Of a stretch of DNA of 64,000 nt, positions 1 to 9,707 are shown one piece after another (position 1 is the first letter of the stretch; each line of letters opens with the position of its first letter). This stretch comes from G963422745 sp963422745 (lineage in GTDB: Bacteria > Actinomycetota > Acidimicrobiia > Acidimicrobiales > Aldehydirespiratoraceae). Under the pieces are notes generated by a model that was not told the DNA's origin, made no database searches, and saw only the letters and a list, made by a program, of their open reading frames with translations. The stretch spans positions 248,001 through 312,000 of the forward strand of contig OY730477.1 of assembly GCA_963422745.1 (NCBI GenBank), read 5' to 3'. A program made the position numbers and the translations under genes.

Positions 1-10
1 CGGGGCATAG

Positions 11-265
11 CGCGATAGCTAACGCGGGCGGGCAACCCGCAGTGTCGCAACAAATCGCAGGTCCAGGGCACCAACGAGACGGCTAACTCAGGCCGATGAA
101 TGTCGCCCGTCCCGACACCAGACCCAGTCCAAAGCACCAGCGCGACGGCTGACGCAGGCCGATGAATGTCGCCCGTCCCAACCCCAGACCCAGTCCAAAG
201 CACCAGCGCGATAGCCAAAATGGGCGGGCAACCCGCAGTGTCGCAACAAATCGCAGGTCCAAAGG
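11..265. repeat. Interspersed direct repeats upstream of the first ABC operon
   Basis: Two repeat families alternate here. One 40-bp element (26–65 and 222–261) begins GGGCGGGCAACCCGCAGTG and is identical in both copies. A second (89–145 and 155–211) begins CAGGCCGATGAATGTCGCCC and ends in CAGTCCAAAGCACCAGCGCG. Short open frames cross the stretch in several frames but share no protein-like pattern and follow the repeat, so I read 1–439 as non-coding. It resembles the other intergenic repeat patches in this window. Confidence 0.8.
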
Positions 266-439
266 CAATGGGGGTAGCCCTGGCTGTCCCCGTGCATCCA
301 AGCAGTCCCAGTGCAGATTGGCATGAGTACCTCCCTCAGAATTCATCGGCGACACTTGCCATATGAGAGATCAGGCCCTAATGTTGGTAAAGACATGGGA
401 TGACATATGTCCTATGCCAACTTGGAGGAGGCTCTACCA

Positions 440-2185
440 ATGATGAACAGATGGAGACTACTGGTCGCGGTGCTGGCTGGTTTCGCTCTCTTGGCCGCTG
501 CGTGTGGTGATGACGACGGTGGGACGGAGGTAACAACCCCGACCAGCGAACCCGAGGAGGAACCCCCACCGGAGGACACAACGCCGGAGGACCCCGCACC
601 GGAGCCATCAGTAACCACGACCGAAGCTCCAGACCCAACCGAAGCTCCAGACCCAGTAAGCGAGGGCACTATCGTAGTTGCATATCCGGCGAACTGCATT
701 GAATTGGGTTCGCTCCATTCGACTTGCGGCGGCCGTGTTGAAGAGACAGTGCAGCAAACCCTGGCCATGCTCAGATGGACTCTTGATGGTGTTGAGCCTC
801 AACTCGCAACTTCTTGGGAGTACAACGACGACTACACGTCTGTCGTTTTCAACCTCCGTGAGGGTGTCACCTGGCATGATGGTGAGCCTTTCACCGCCGA
901 AGATGTTGTCTTCACGATGAACGTCAACGCCCACCCCGATGTTGCTGCTGTAAATTCGGCGAAGCTTGGGGACATAGTCGGCTATAAGGCTCTCTCGGAT
1001 GGTGAAGCCGACACACTTGCCGGTGTCACTGCTATTGACGACCTCACGGTGCAGATTGACTTCACCTTGCCGTCGCCGCTCTGGGTCGACCTTCAGCAAA
1101 TCTCACTACCCATCCTCCCAGAACACATCCTCGGCGATGTCCCGCATGCTGACCTCAACGGTCATTCGTTCTGGACCGACAGCCGCATTGGCACAGGACC
1201 GTTCATGTGGGATGAGTACAAGGCAGGTGAATCGGCCACAGTGGTAGCGAATCCCAATTTCTACAGGGGTCCTCCCAAGCTCCGCCACGTCGTCTATGCC
1301 ATCTTTGATGACAATACAGCGATGCTGAATGCCCTAGAAGCTGGCGAGATTGACATGGTGAAATACGAGGGTGGAAGTATCCCTATATCGGAGTATGAGC
1401 GATTCAGGAACCTTGACCACCTCACGGTCATGCCTATGGATGCCGGTCTACCGACCTTCATCGCAATCAACCACGATGACGAACGATTCCAGGATGTTCG
1501 GGTCCGCCAAGCCTTGCTCTACGCCATTGACAGGCAAACCATCATCGATACGATCATGTACGGTGCCCCCACAGTAGCCAATACCATGTTCCCTGCTGCA
1601 TGGGCTCGGTCTCCCAACCTTGAAACCTACGATTACAACCCCGACCGAGCCCGGGAGCTCCTTGACGAAGCCGGTTGGGATGAGTCCCAGACCATTGACC
1701 TTGCCTACTATTACGGCGACGAAACCTACGCCGACGTGATCGTAGCCATACAGCAGTATTTGGCTGAGGTCGGGATAAATGTCCAGCCTGATTTGAACGA
1801 TGGCCCAACCCTGTTTGCTAAACGCGATGACGGCACGTTCCAACTAGGTCTGTTTGCGAACGGCCAAGGTCTGGATCCCTCTACCGCCTCAATCATCACC
1901 GCTTGCGTAGATGGCTTCTTCACCCTCGGCTACTGCAACGAAGAGGTTGATCAGCTCATGAGTGAGGGTTCATCATACGGGACTCAAGCTGAGCGTGCTC
2001 CCATCTATCAGAAGGTCAGCGAGATCCTCAACCAAGAGCTCAACAAGGCCTGGCTGTGGTATGACGTCCGGATAATGGCTTTCGCTAACCGCGTTCCAGC
2101 CATGGTCAGGCACTATGAAGAACAACCACGGGTTGTGTGGGCACCAATCTACAACGAGATTGAAACCTGGACGGTTGATGAGTAA
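440..2185 (+). CDS. ABC transporter substrate-binding lipoprotein, family 5 (peptide/oligopeptide type)
   Basis: Captures the substrate outside the membrane for the importer encoded just downstream. The ATG at 440 is preferred to the one at 407 because GGAGGAG lies at 424–430 and the resulting protein (581 residues) opens with a lipoprotein signal, lipobox LAAAC with Cys22. A Pro/Glu/Thr-rich linker follows. The body has family 5 hallmarks: the 'ILPEHI' region, then 'VRQALLYAIDR' and 'YDYNPDRARELLDEAGW'. Length fits the family. Peptides are the usual cargo, but opines, nickel or sugars are possible within this family, so the substrate is not assigned. Confidence 0.9.
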   Translation: MMNRWRLLVAVLAGFALLAAACGDDDGGTEVTTPTSEPEEEPPPEDTTPEDPAPEPSVTTTEAPDPTEAPDPVSEGTIVVAYPANCIELGSLHSTCGGRVEETVQQTLAMLRWTLDGVEPQLATSWEYNDDYTSVVFNLREGVTWHDGEPFTAEDVVFTMNVNAHPDVAAVNSAKLGDIVGYKALSDGEADTLAGVTAIDDLTVQIDFTLPSPLWVDLQQISLPILPEHILGDVPHADLNGHSFWTDSRIGTGPFMWDEYKAGESATVVANPNFYRGPPKLRHVVYAIFDDNTAMLNALEAGEIDMVKYEGGSIPISEYERFRNLDHLTVMPMDAGLPTFIAINHDDERFQDVRVRQALLYAIDRQTIIDTIMYGAPTVANTMFPAAWARSPNLETYDYNPDRARELLDEAGWDESQTIDLAYYYGDETYADVIVAIQQYLAEVGINVQPDLNDGPTLFAKRDDGTFQLGLFANGQGLDPSTASIITACVDGFFTLGYCNEEVDQLMSEGSSYGTQAERAPIYQKVSEILNQELNKAWLWYDVRIMAFANRVPAMVRHYEEQPRVVWAPIYNEIETWTVDE

Positions 2186-2194
2186 TAATCCCCT

Positions 2195-2294
2195 CTGAGC
2201 TGGTTCAGGTCTCTAGCAGGGATCTGAACCTAATACTCAGCTTTATCCTGGTGGCCTGGTTCGTTATTCCCCCTTTCGAACCGGGCCATCAGGA
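2195..2294 (+). promoter_or_regulatory. Two stem-loops between the binding-protein and permease genes
   Basis: The first hairpin pairs GGTTCAG (2202–2208) with CTGAACC (2224–2230), and CTGAG/CTCAG (2195–2199, 2236–2240) can extend it. The second pairs 18 nt at 2246–2263 with 2277–2294 around a 13-nt loop, all Watson-Crick except two G-U pairs. No U-tract follows either. In ABC operons such structures commonly protect the binding-protein mRNA or attenuate read-through, which gives excess binding protein over permease. That role is inferred here. Confidence 0.7.
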
Positions 2295-2337
2295 CTGTTG
2301 AATTTGACCTGAGCATCAGATAGAAAGGCCCAGCACT

Positions 2338-3294
2338 ATGTGGATCTACATTGTGCGTCGGCTACTATTGAGTATCCCGATGCTCTTTGTCATCTCAATA
2401 ATTGTATTCGGGCTGGCAAACATGATGCCCGGAGATGCCGTGACTGCAATGATCAGCCCGGAAGCACCTGGCAGTGACGAACTTTCGGCCATACGCCGAG
2501 GTCAACTGGGTCTGGATCGTCCAGTGATTGCGCAGTACTCATCATGGCTCGGGCAGGTCGCCCAAGGAAACCTGGGGTTTTCGTTCATAACCGGCGATTC
2601 GGTCACGTCAACGATTGGGGCCAGGATGTCAGCCACGATCATCCTCATGGGTACGTCACTGATGTTCAGTATCATTGTCGGCGTTGCTCTCGGGGTCGTT
2701 TCTGCCCTACGTCAATACAGCGGCACCGACTACGCTCTAACCCTGTTCGGATTCATCGGGCTGAGCATTCCACTTTTCTTCCTCGGGCTGGTGCTTGTAT
2801 ACCTCTTCGCGTTACGACTCGACTGGTTCCCTACGTCTGGGATCTCCCCCGCTGGGCAACCACGAACAATCATGTCGGTGCTGCACCATCTGGTACTCCC
2901 AGGCATATCCCTGGGACTGCTCCGAGTAGCTCTGTTCATGAGGTACACCCGAGCCAGTGTGCTGGAGGTCCTTCATGCCGACTGGGTAAGCACCGCTGAG
3001 TCGAAAGGATTGAAGCGCCGTACGGTGGTTGCCTGGCACATCGTTCGCAACGCGCTGGGTCCGGTCCTTACCGTGATCGGCTTGGCCATACCGGTGCTGG
3101 TGAGCGGAGCCATCGTCATTGAGCAGGTCTTTCAATGGCCAGGCATCGGACTGCTGTTTATCAACGCTGTCAACCAACGGGACGCGCCTGTGTTGATGGG
3201 GATCGTAATGTTGTCGGCAGTTGTGGTCATCGTCGCCAATCTGTTGACCGACATCCTCTACGCATGGGTAGACCCACGGGTTCGCTATGACTGA
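2338..3294 (+). CDS. ABC transporter permease, DppB/OppB type
   Basis: First transmembrane subunit of the peptide-type importer (318 residues). It starts MWIYIVRRLLLSIPMLFVIS, the typical DppB N-terminus: one helix, then a periplasmic loop with 'GLDRPVIAQYSSWLGQVAQGNLGFSF'. The inner-membrane permease domain follows, with an EAA-like loop near 'ESKGLKRRTVVAWHIVRNALGP' and the C-terminal 'WPGIGLLFINAVNQRDAPVL' region. It overlaps the next gene by 8 bp (ATGACTGA), so translation is probably coupled. Confidence 0.92.
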   Translation: MWIYIVRRLLLSIPMLFVISIIVFGLANMMPGDAVTAMISPEAPGSDELSAIRRGQLGLDRPVIAQYSSWLGQVAQGNLGFSFITGDSVTSTIGARMSATIILMGTSLMFSIIVGVALGVVSALRQYSGTDYALTLFGFIGLSIPLFFLGLVLVYLFALRLDWFPTSGISPAGQPRTIMSVLHHLVLPGISLGLLRVALFMRYTRASVLEVLHADWVSTAESKGLKRRTVVAWHIVRNALGPVLTVIGLAIPVLVSGAIVIEQVFQWPGIGLLFINAVNQRDAPVLMGIVMLSAVVVIVANLLTDILYAWVDPRVRYD

Positions 3295-4219
3295 GCCACC
3301 CCTGATAGATAAAGCGGCCGGGCTGGACCAAATGACCCACGGCGATCACGCGGAAACCAACTACAGCAGCGAGAGCCCAGGGCGGCTAGCGCTTCGTAGG
3401 TTCTGGCGTCATCGACTAGCCCGTTTCGGGGCCATACTACTGGCAACAATTGTCCTGGCCGTGTTGTTGAGCCCCATCTTCATCTGGCACGACCCCTCAA
3501 CCATAAACCTAAACCAGCGCGGAACCGGCCCATCATTGCAGCACCCTTTCGGAACCGACCGTACCGGCCGTGACGTCTTTGCCCGAGTCCTTTACGGCGG
3601 TCGAATCTCACTGTTCGTCGGTGTGGTCACGATGGCACTCGCCGCCATTGTCGGAATAACAGTCGGAGCCATTTCTGGGTTTTTCGGGCGTTGGGTTGAC
3701 GCCACTCTTATGCGGGTAGTTGACATTGTCCTCACCTTCCCGGCACTGGTGATCATCATCGCCCTCGTCGCCGTTCTAGGCCCAGGGGTCCGGTCGACGA
3801 TTATCGCGCTGTCGCTGTTGCGTTGGCCCCAGATCGCGCGAATTGTGAGAGGCGAATTCCTGCGTCTTCGTGAAGCAGACTTCGTGCTTGCAGCCGAAAA
3901 CGCTGGCGCTTCGCCACGAGTGATCATCACCCGTCATCTTCTCCCTAACGTGATCGGCCCGGTCACGGTTGCTCTGACTTTGCTAATGGCAGACGCCATC
4001 TTGTTGGAAGCAGCACTTTCCTTCCTCGGCCTCGGGATCCAGGTCCCAGATCCATCATGGGGAAACATGCTTCAGGACGCACAGTCCATAAACGTGTTGG
4101 AAAACCTGCCATGGATGTGGATCTTTCCCGGTGTGTTCATCATGGCCACCGTTTTGACCATCAACTTCGTTGGAGATGGTCTGCGTGATGCTCTCGACCC
4201 CCGCAGTGGCCATGGCTGA
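3287..4219 (+). CDS. ABC transporter permease, DppC/OppC type
   Basis: Second transmembrane subunit (310 residues), the partner of the preceding permease. After a variable cytoplasmic N-terminus comes 'RRFWRHRLARFGAILL', then the DppC signature 'HPFGTDRTGRDVFARVLYGGRISL' and the EAA loop region 'VLAAENAGASPRVIITRHLLPN'. It ends 'DGLRDALDPR', the standard DppC C-terminus. The start overlaps dppB by 8 bp and the stop overlaps the ATPase start by 8 bp, so the operon is tightly packed. Confidence 0.92.
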   Translation: MTEPPLIDKAAGLDQMTHGDHAETNYSSESPGRLALRRFWRHRLARFGAILLATIVLAVLLSPIFIWHDPSTINLNQRGTGPSLQHPFGTDRTGRDVFARVLYGGRISLFVGVVTMALAAIVGITVGAISGFFGRWVDATLMRVVDIVLTFPALVIIIALVAVLGPGVRSTIIALSLLRWPQIARIVRGEFLRLREADFVLAAENAGASPRVIITRHLLPNVIGPVTVALTLLMADAILLEAALSFLGLGIQVPDPSWGNMLQDAQSINVLENLPWMWIFPGVFIMATVLTINFVGDGLRDALDPRSGHG

Positions 4220-5201
4220 AGATCAAGCAGTGCCCCTACTGCAGTTGAAGGACTTGCACATACGTTTCGAAAGCCCCGAGCACACCATCCATGCCGTCAG
4301 TGGAATCAGCCTCAGCCTTGACCGGGGTGAATCTCTCGCTATTGTCGGCGAGAGCGGCTCCGGCAAGACCGTTGCCACGCAGTCCATACTCGGATTGCTC
4401 CCCCAACCCCCTGCCGTGGTGCAAGGCGAGGTTCTCCTCGACGGAACTGACCTGTTGTTGCTCGATAGCGAAAAGTTGAGGAAGGTGCGCGGTAGCCGTA
4501 TCGCGGTGGTGTTCCAGGATCCTATGACGTCACTCAACCCCGTCCTGGACATCGCTCGTCAGATGACGGAAGCGGCCCGAACCCACCTCGGATTCTCGAA
4601 ACGTCAGGCCACCAACCGAGCCGCCGATCTTCTCGCCCGAGTGGGGATACCAGATCCAAAAAGGCGCCTTTCTGACCATCCACATCAATTCTCCGGTGGC
4701 CAAAGACAACGCATCTGCATTGCGATGGCCTTGATGTGCGATCCGGAACTCCTCATTGCCGATGAGCCGACCACCGCATTGGATGTAACGATCCAGGCCC
4801 AAATCATGGAGCTGGTCACCAACCTGAAGACGGATCTCGACGTCGCCATCATGTGGATCACCCATGATCTGGGAGTGGCAGCCAATCTCGTAGAACGAAT
4901 ATCGGTGATGTACGGCGGACGGATCGTGGAGTCCGGCAAGACCTCCCAGGTTTTTTCGCGACCTCAACATCCTTACACGGCTGGTTTGCTTGCTTCGTTG
5001 CCTGGAGTGTCACGTGGGCGACGACTGAAGGCCATTCCAGGTCACCCTCTTGATGCTCGGGTTGTGCTTGATGGCTGCGATTTCGAACCTCGCTGCAGCC
5101 TACGCACCTCAAAATGTATATACGAGCGTCCGGAGTTGGAGTCGACCGGTGATGGTGCAGTGGCCTGTTTCGAAAGCGCGAGAATCGAGGAGGTCACGTG
5201 A
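4212..5201 (+). CDS. ABC transporter ATP-binding protein, DppD/OppD type
   Basis: First nucleotide-binding subunit of the importer. The ATG at 4212 is chosen because it gives the same 8-bp ATGGCTGA overlap as the preceding junction; ATGs at 4170 and 4188 would run further into the permease gene. It has Walker A GESGSGKT, the Q-loop 'VFQDPMTSLNP', signature 'FSGGQRQR', Walker B 'LLIADEPTTALD' and the H-loop 'ITHDLG'. The C-terminal oligopeptide-ABC extension carries cysteines ('CDFEPRCSLRTSKC') as usual for this family. Confidence 0.92.
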   Translation: MAEDQAVPLLQLKDLHIRFESPEHTIHAVSGISLSLDRGESLAIVGESGSGKTVATQSILGLLPQPPAVVQGEVLLDGTDLLLLDSEKLRKVRGSRIAVVFQDPMTSLNPVLDIARQMTEAARTHLGFSKRQATNRAADLLARVGIPDPKRRLSDHPHQFSGGQRQRICIAMALMCDPELLIADEPTTALDVTIQAQIMELVTNLKTDLDVAIMWITHDLGVAANLVERISVMYGGRIVESGKTSQVFSRPQHPYTAGLLASLPGVSRGRRLKAIPGHPLDARVVLDGCDFEPRCSLRTSKCIYERPELESTGDGAVACFESARIEEVT

Positions 5202-6235
5202 GCTCAGATCGACATGAACCGCTCTTGTCGGTCAAGGATCTTGTGTATAACTACCCAATCCGAACGGGTATTTTCCGTCGAGTCACCGGAAACCTGACTG
5301 CCGTTGAGGGCGTTTCGTTTTCTATCGCCAAGGGAGAAACCCTGGCCCTCGTTGGCGAATCCGGATCCGGAAAGTCAACTGCGGCCCGTTCAATACTACA
5401 GCTCGGGGGGCGCCCGACGAGCGGCTCAGTGCGATTCGAAGGGATGGAACTTACCGAGCTATCGACTCGGCAGATGCGAACCATGCGTCGTCGTATGCAA
5501 ATGATCTTTCAGGACCCGCACTCATCATTGAATCCACGTTTAACTATCGGTGCCATTATCCGCGAGCCGCTCGATCTGATCGGCGAAATCTCCCGAGCCG
5601 ATCAGCATCAACGGGTTGGCGAACTCCTAGAAGCGGTCGGGCTGCACCCCGACATGGCTACCCGCTACCCCCACGAATTCTCCGGCGGGCAGCGCCAACG
5701 GGTGGGGATTGCACGCGCCCTTGCTCCTGCACCGTCTTTGATCGTGGGTGACGAACCCCTAGCGGCGCTTGACGTCTCGATCCAGGCTCAAGTGGTAAAC
5801 CTGCTCGCTGAGCTTCGCCAAGAGTTCGACCTGACTTATCTGATCATCCTGCACGACCTGTCCATGGCAGAGTACATAAGCGATCGGATCGCCGTGATGT
5901 ATCTCGGTCGTATCGTGGAGATAGCAGACGCCGGTGAGTTGTTCCGCTCACCGGCGCATCCATATACCCGGGCGCTGCTAAGAGCTGTGCCGCAGGTTCA
6001 CGGACCCCGATTTGATCGTTCATCTGTGCTGGGAGGCGAGGTCCCCAGCCCGGAGTCACCACCGCCGGGTTGCCATTTTCACCCCAGATGTCCCACTGCC
6101 AGCGACATTTGTCAGACCGAACCCGAGCTGAGGTTGGTTTCGGTTGACGGCCGGGACCGCTCGGTCGCATGTCATCACGTAGAAGATCTCAACCCCGAAG
6201 AGCCGGTGACGGTGGCAATCAGTCCGAGGGCATGA
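5198..6235 (+). CDS. ABC transporter ATP-binding protein, DppF/OppF type
   Basis: Second nucleotide-binding subunit (345 residues). The GTG start at 5198 overlaps the preceding stop (GTGA) and has GAGGAGG about 5 nt upstream. Motifs: Walker A GESGSGKS, Q-loop 'MIFQDPHSSLNPR', signature 'FSGGQRQRVGIARAL', Walker B 'LIVGDEPLAALD', H-loop 'ILHDLS', and the C-terminal 'PPGCHFHPRCP' extension. With the upstream genes it completes a five-gene importer. The next gene starts after a 185-bp gap and belongs to a different ABC family. Confidence 0.92.
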   Translation: MSSDRHEPLLSVKDLVYNYPIRTGIFRRVTGNLTAVEGVSFSIAKGETLALVGESGSGKSTAARSILQLGGRPTSGSVRFEGMELTELSTRQMRTMRRRMQMIFQDPHSSLNPRLTIGAIIREPLDLIGEISRADQHQRVGELLEAVGLHPDMATRYPHEFSGGQRQRVGIARALAPAPSLIVGDEPLAALDVSIQAQVVNLLAELRQEFDLTYLIILHDLSMAEYISDRIAVMYLGRIVEIADAGELFRSPAHPYTRALLRAVPQVHGPRFDRSSVLGGEVPSPESPPPGCHFHPRCPTASDICQTEPELRLVSVDGRDRSVACHHVEDLNPEEPVTVAISPRA

Positions 6236-6420
6236 CATCACCTACGAAGCGAAACAAGAGGGGTCTACAACAAGACCACCGATGTCGGATCTCGCCAAGA
6301 AAGTCATTGGCCGATTCCCCTCCAAGCGATAAGTTTATGATTCCCTCAAGCAATAAGTCAAAAGCAGAGTGGTCGGTCTACTGGCCACACCTGCCTTTGC
6401 CTGCAGAAAGGTGTAAGAAA

Positions 6421-7728
6421 ATGAGGCAACATCTGCAAGGACGGCACCTGAAATCGCTGGGAGCAGTGGTGGCTGTTTTGGCATTGTTTGCGACAGCCTG
6501 TGGAGACGACGAATCAAGCAGCGCCGACATTGACGGAGCTAGCTTCAACGCGTCGTTTGGTGCGTTCGGAACCTACGACATCGCCGCAGAAAATGCCAAG
6601 GGTCCGTTTGAGGAGGCAACCGGCGCAAGGGTTGAACTCATAGCTGAACCCTTTGAAGTGCTGGTTCAGAGCGCCGTGACGGACCTCGCCACTGGAACGG
6701 GCGCGCTTGACGTTATCACCGGAGAGGCATGGATCGGTGCTGTCTGGGATCGCATGCGTCCGCTCAATGATTTCATCGATCGTGACGAGTATGGACAGGA
6801 CGCCATCGTGGGCTTATGGGAGAAAGCCCCCCGGTTTGACGGCAAGCAGATTGGTGTTCCCTTCACAGCCGAGGCCTATTCGGTGCTTTATCGCACTGAT
6901 CTGTTTGAAGCCGCTGGCGTTGAGGCGGACTGGACAACGTGGGATGAGTTCATGGCGGCACTAGCTACCGTCGAATCCACCCTGCCGGATGACGTGGTGC
7001 CGCTGGTATACAGCTGGGGCGCCTCCGACCAGTTACCGGGCATCTTCTTCGGAATGTACGACGGCTATCACATCAACTCCGATGGCAGATGGGCAGTTGA
7101 CCCTCCCTTAGCGGAGGCTGCCATTGATCAGCTTGTTGAACTACGCCAGTTCAGCTCGAGCGAGGCTTCTGCGTATGGGATCAATGAAGCCAGTGCGGTT
7201 TTCACCAACGGGGGCGCGGCTACCATTATCGGTTGGACCAGTTTCTTGAGGGAGGGCGCCTACAACGAAAGTTCGCCAGTCTTTGGGAAATGGTCTGCCA
7301 GCACGTTCCCGGGTCCGGGCTTTCCGTTCCTGTCGTCTTGGAACTTCTTCATCTCAGGCCAAACCGACGATGAAAAGGCCGACGCGGCCTGGGAGTGGAT
7401 CAAGTTCTACAACGATCCCAAACGAGCCAAACAGAACTTCATAGACTTCAACTTCCAGGCTCCCTTTGCTGGCTTCTTTGAAGACGAGGAACTACTCGCG
7501 GACTACGCCAACGATCTGCCGTTCCAGAAAGAGAATCTGGAACGGGCAGCAGCACCAGCCATGACCCTTCCCGCCTATCTGGAGTGGTCAAGGATCATGG
7601 GTGAAGTACTGCTTGGAAATCTCACGTCAGCACAGGCTGTCGCTGAAATGAACGAAGCATTTGCCGATGAGCTGATACCAACGCCGCTCATTCAGAAGGC
7701 CCAAGTTGACGGTACATTCCAGAGGTAA
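6421..7728 (+). CDS. ABC sugar-type substrate-binding lipoprotein (family 1)
   Basis: External binding lipoprotein of a carbohydrate-type importer (435 residues). An in-frame ATG at 6169 would extend it into the previous gene; the ATG at 6421 follows GAAAGG and gives a clean lipoprotein signal, lipobox FATAC with Cys27. The body has family 1 features: 'GPFEEATGARVELI', 'GVPFTAEAYSVLYRTDLFEAAG', 'FTNGGAATIIGWTSFLREG', 'AAWEWIKFYNDP'. Sugars, sugar alcohols or polyamine-like compounds are all possible. Two permease genes follow; no ATPase gene is adjacent. Confidence 0.88.
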   Translation: MRQHLQGRHLKSLGAVVAVLALFATACGDDESSSADIDGASFNASFGAFGTYDIAAENAKGPFEEATGARVELIAEPFEVLVQSAVTDLATGTGALDVITGEAWIGAVWDRMRPLNDFIDRDEYGQDAIVGLWEKAPRFDGKQIGVPFTAEAYSVLYRTDLFEAAGVEADWTTWDEFMAALATVESTLPDDVVPLVYSWGASDQLPGIFFGMYDGYHINSDGRWAVDPPLAEAAIDQLVELRQFSSSEASAYGINEASAVFTNGGAATIIGWTSFLREGAYNESSPVFGKWSASTFPGPGFPFLSSWNFFISGQTDDEKADAAWEWIKFYNDPKRAKQNFIDFNFQAPFAGFFEDEELLADYANDLPFQKENLERAAAPAMTLPAYLEWSRIMGEVLLGNLTSAQAVAEMNEAFADELIPTPLIQKAQVDGTFQR

Positions 7729-7762
7729 ATGTTATTCCAAATAGTGACGCGCAGATTGGGAA

Positions 7763-8680
7763 GTGGTAACTTCAATCACCGCTGGGATACGTAGTAGACG
7801 CTGGTTCCTATCAAAGGAGCGCCTCTTCTTCGCCGCCTGTGTTGTGCCAGCGTTGATTGTAGTTGTAGCGGTACAGATATATCCCCTCGGGTTTTCGGTA
7901 TGGATCGCAACCAAGGATTGGGTGCTAACCGCTTCGGATGGCCCGTCGAGATCAGTAGGCTTAGGCAACTTTCGTGATACGCTCAGTGACGATACCTTTC
8001 GACGTTCACTACGAAACAGTGCGATCATAACCGGGTTTTCCGTATCGATATCGGTGATATTAGGGACGGCACTAGCATTTTTTACACGGGCTGCTGGTTG
8101 GTTCAACCAACTAAGCCGGACGATTCTAATTGTCCCGTTGGTAGTTGCTCCGGTAGCGGCCGGAACGCTTTGGCGAATCATGTTGAACCCGAGAGCAGGA
8201 CTCATCAATACTATGCTTGATCGTATCGGTATTGATGGCCCTATCTGGCTCGGGAAATCAACCGAAGCGTTAATATCGGTAACAGTGGTAGAGATCTGGA
8301 TCGGTACACCCTTCGTTCTATTGGTAATTTCTGCCGCTCTCACCACCATTCCGAACACACTGCTTGAAGCAGCAGCCATTGACGGAGCTAACCGTTGGCG
8401 TTCGTTCCTGCATATCGAACTTCCACTGATCACACCGGTCCTGCTCATAGCGGTGATGTTTCGAGCGCTCGATTCCCTGTTGTCTCTCGACACCGTGTTT
8501 ACCTTGACCCAAGGAGGTCCCGGGTTCAGTACGTACACACTGTCGTACTTGATCTACAACACTGGACTTCGAGAATTCGACCTCGGAGCAGCAGCAGCAA
8601 CATCGTGGATCTTCATGGCAATCGCAGCAACGTTGATGGTCCTGACCTTTTGGCTTCAAGCGAGATGGCAACGAACATGA
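7763..8680 (+). CDS. ABC sugar-type permease, MalF/UgpA family
   Basis: First membrane subunit of the sugar-type importer (305 residues, GTG start). Six helices are apparent, beginning 'LFFAACVVPALIVVVAVQIYPLGFSVW'. The EAA loop reads 'LLEAAAIDGANRWRSFLHIELP', the contact site for an ATPase subunit. The 'TQGGPGFSTYTLSYLIYNTGLREFDLGAAAA' C-terminal region is characteristic of the MalF side. It overlaps the next gene by 4 bp (ATGA). The start codon is uncertain, since the first in-frame codon after the gap is this GTG. Confidence 0.88.
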   Translation: MVTSITAGIRSRRWFLSKERLFFAACVVPALIVVVAVQIYPLGFSVWIATKDWVLTASDGPSRSVGLGNFRDTLSDDTFRRSLRNSAIITGFSVSISVILGTALAFFTRAAGWFNQLSRTILIVPLVVAPVAAGTLWRIMLNPRAGLINTMLDRIGIDGPIWLGKSTEALISVTVVEIWIGTPFVLLVISAALTTIPNTLLEAAAIDGANRWRSFLHIELPLITPVLLIAVMFRALDSLLSLDTVFTLTQGGPGFSTYTLSYLIYNTGLREFDLGAAAATSWIFMAIAATLMVLTFWLQARWQRT

Positions 8681-9561
8681 GTGGGGTCGAACCTAAAGCA
8701 ACTCGTTCCTGGGAAGGGTGGCCATCCCAGGCAGGTCAACGGGCTCGCAGGCTGCCACGTGTAATGCTGCTTATGGTTGCAATATCATGGGTCGTGGTAC
8801 CATTGGTGTATCTGTTCTTGAACAGCATCAAGCCCTCACTGGAGTTTCTATCCACACCACCGACAATTTTTCCAAGCAAGATCACATTCGAACATTACAG
8901 TAAGGCTTTCAGCGATCCGAAGGTGTCCAGACTGTTCAAAAACACAGTCTTGGTTACCGGAATTACCACCTTGGTCACGGTTGTGGTTGGAACCTTCGCT
9001 GCTTATGGCTTATCGAGGCTCCGACTCCCTGCAAAATGGCTCGGATTCGTAGTCTTCATCTTCTTGTTCATTCGCTTCTATCCTCGAGTCACTACTGTTA
9101 TTCCGTACTTTCTCACCATGCGGGAACTGGATCTGCTGGACACGATCTGGGCCATCATCCTCGGGCATCTAGGCATAACAGTGCCCTTCGTTACCTGGCT
9201 ACTGCTGATTGTATTCAATGAGCTGCCCAAAGAAATCGAAGAGGCAGCAATCATTGACGGTGCCGGGCCTTGGGCACGCCTGCGTTACGTGTTGTTTCCG
9301 TTGGTAGCGCCCGGGGTAGCGGCCGCTTCGATTCTCACCGCCTTTTTATCTTGGAATGAGTTCCTTATTGCTTCATCAGTAGCTCGTCGAGAAGCCCAGA
9401 CCTTGCCTATAGGCGTTGCGTCATTCGTTACCGATCAAGGTGTTCATTGGGGCCCAATGTCGGCCCTGGCTGTAGTCATGATCCTGCCCATGATCCTTTT
9501 CGCTCTGCTTGTACAGCGCCACCTCATCAGCGGGCTCACGTTCGGGGCGGTCAAGGGCTGA
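8677..9561 (+). CDS. ABC sugar-type permease, MalG/UgpE family
   Basis: Second membrane subunit (294 residues). The start at 8677 overlaps the preceding stop as ATGA; the longer in-frame version from 8395 lies inside the upstream gene and is rejected. Features: 'LPRVMLLMVAISWVVVPLVYLFLNSIKPS', EAA loop 'EEAAIIDGAGPWARLRYVLFPLVAPG', and the MalG-type ending 'QRHLISGLTFGAVKG'. No ATP-binding gene follows, so the importer needs an ATPase from elsewhere; the protein at 40.8 kb is a candidate. Confidence 0.9.
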   Translation: MSGVEPKATRSWEGWPSQAGQRARRLPRVMLLMVAISWVVVPLVYLFLNSIKPSLEFLSTPPTIFPSKITFEHYSKAFSDPKVSRLFKNTVLVTGITTLVTVVVGTFAAYGLSRLRLPAKWLGFVVFIFLFIRFYPRVTTVIPYFLTMRELDLLDTIWAIILGHLGITVPFVTWLLLIVFNELPKEIEEAAIIDGAGPWARLRYVLFPLVAPGVAAASILTAFLSWNEFLIASSVARREAQTLPIGVASFVTDQGVHWGPMSALAVVMILPMILFALLVQRHLISGLTFGAVKG

Positions 9562-9596
9562 CGTTCACAGCGTGGAGGGCACGAGGGCCAAGCACG

Positions 9597-9690
9597 CCCC
9601 CCGGATCTTGGGTTGGTACAACCCCACGCCGAGTCGTAACCGAAAGTTAGGTGGCCAAACCCCCCCCCCCGGATCTTGGGTTGGTACAAC
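9597..9690. repeat. 26-bp direct repeat with an 11-C tract
   Basis: A 26-bp element of six C followed by GGATCTTGGGTTGGTACAAC occurs at 9597–9622 and 9665–9690. The second copy sits in an 11-base C run (9660–9670), a likely slippage site. It lies between the converging ends of the permease and the esterase gene. I see no clear hairpin terminator in this 146-bp gap. Confidence 0.75.
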
Positions 9691-9707
9691 TATCTTTGCA
9701 AACAGGG

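Noticed and set aside
1..400. Small coding frames at the left edge (for example minus strand 83–355)
   Set aside because: They mirror the direct repeats in more than one frame and have no ribosome-binding site or recognisable motif.
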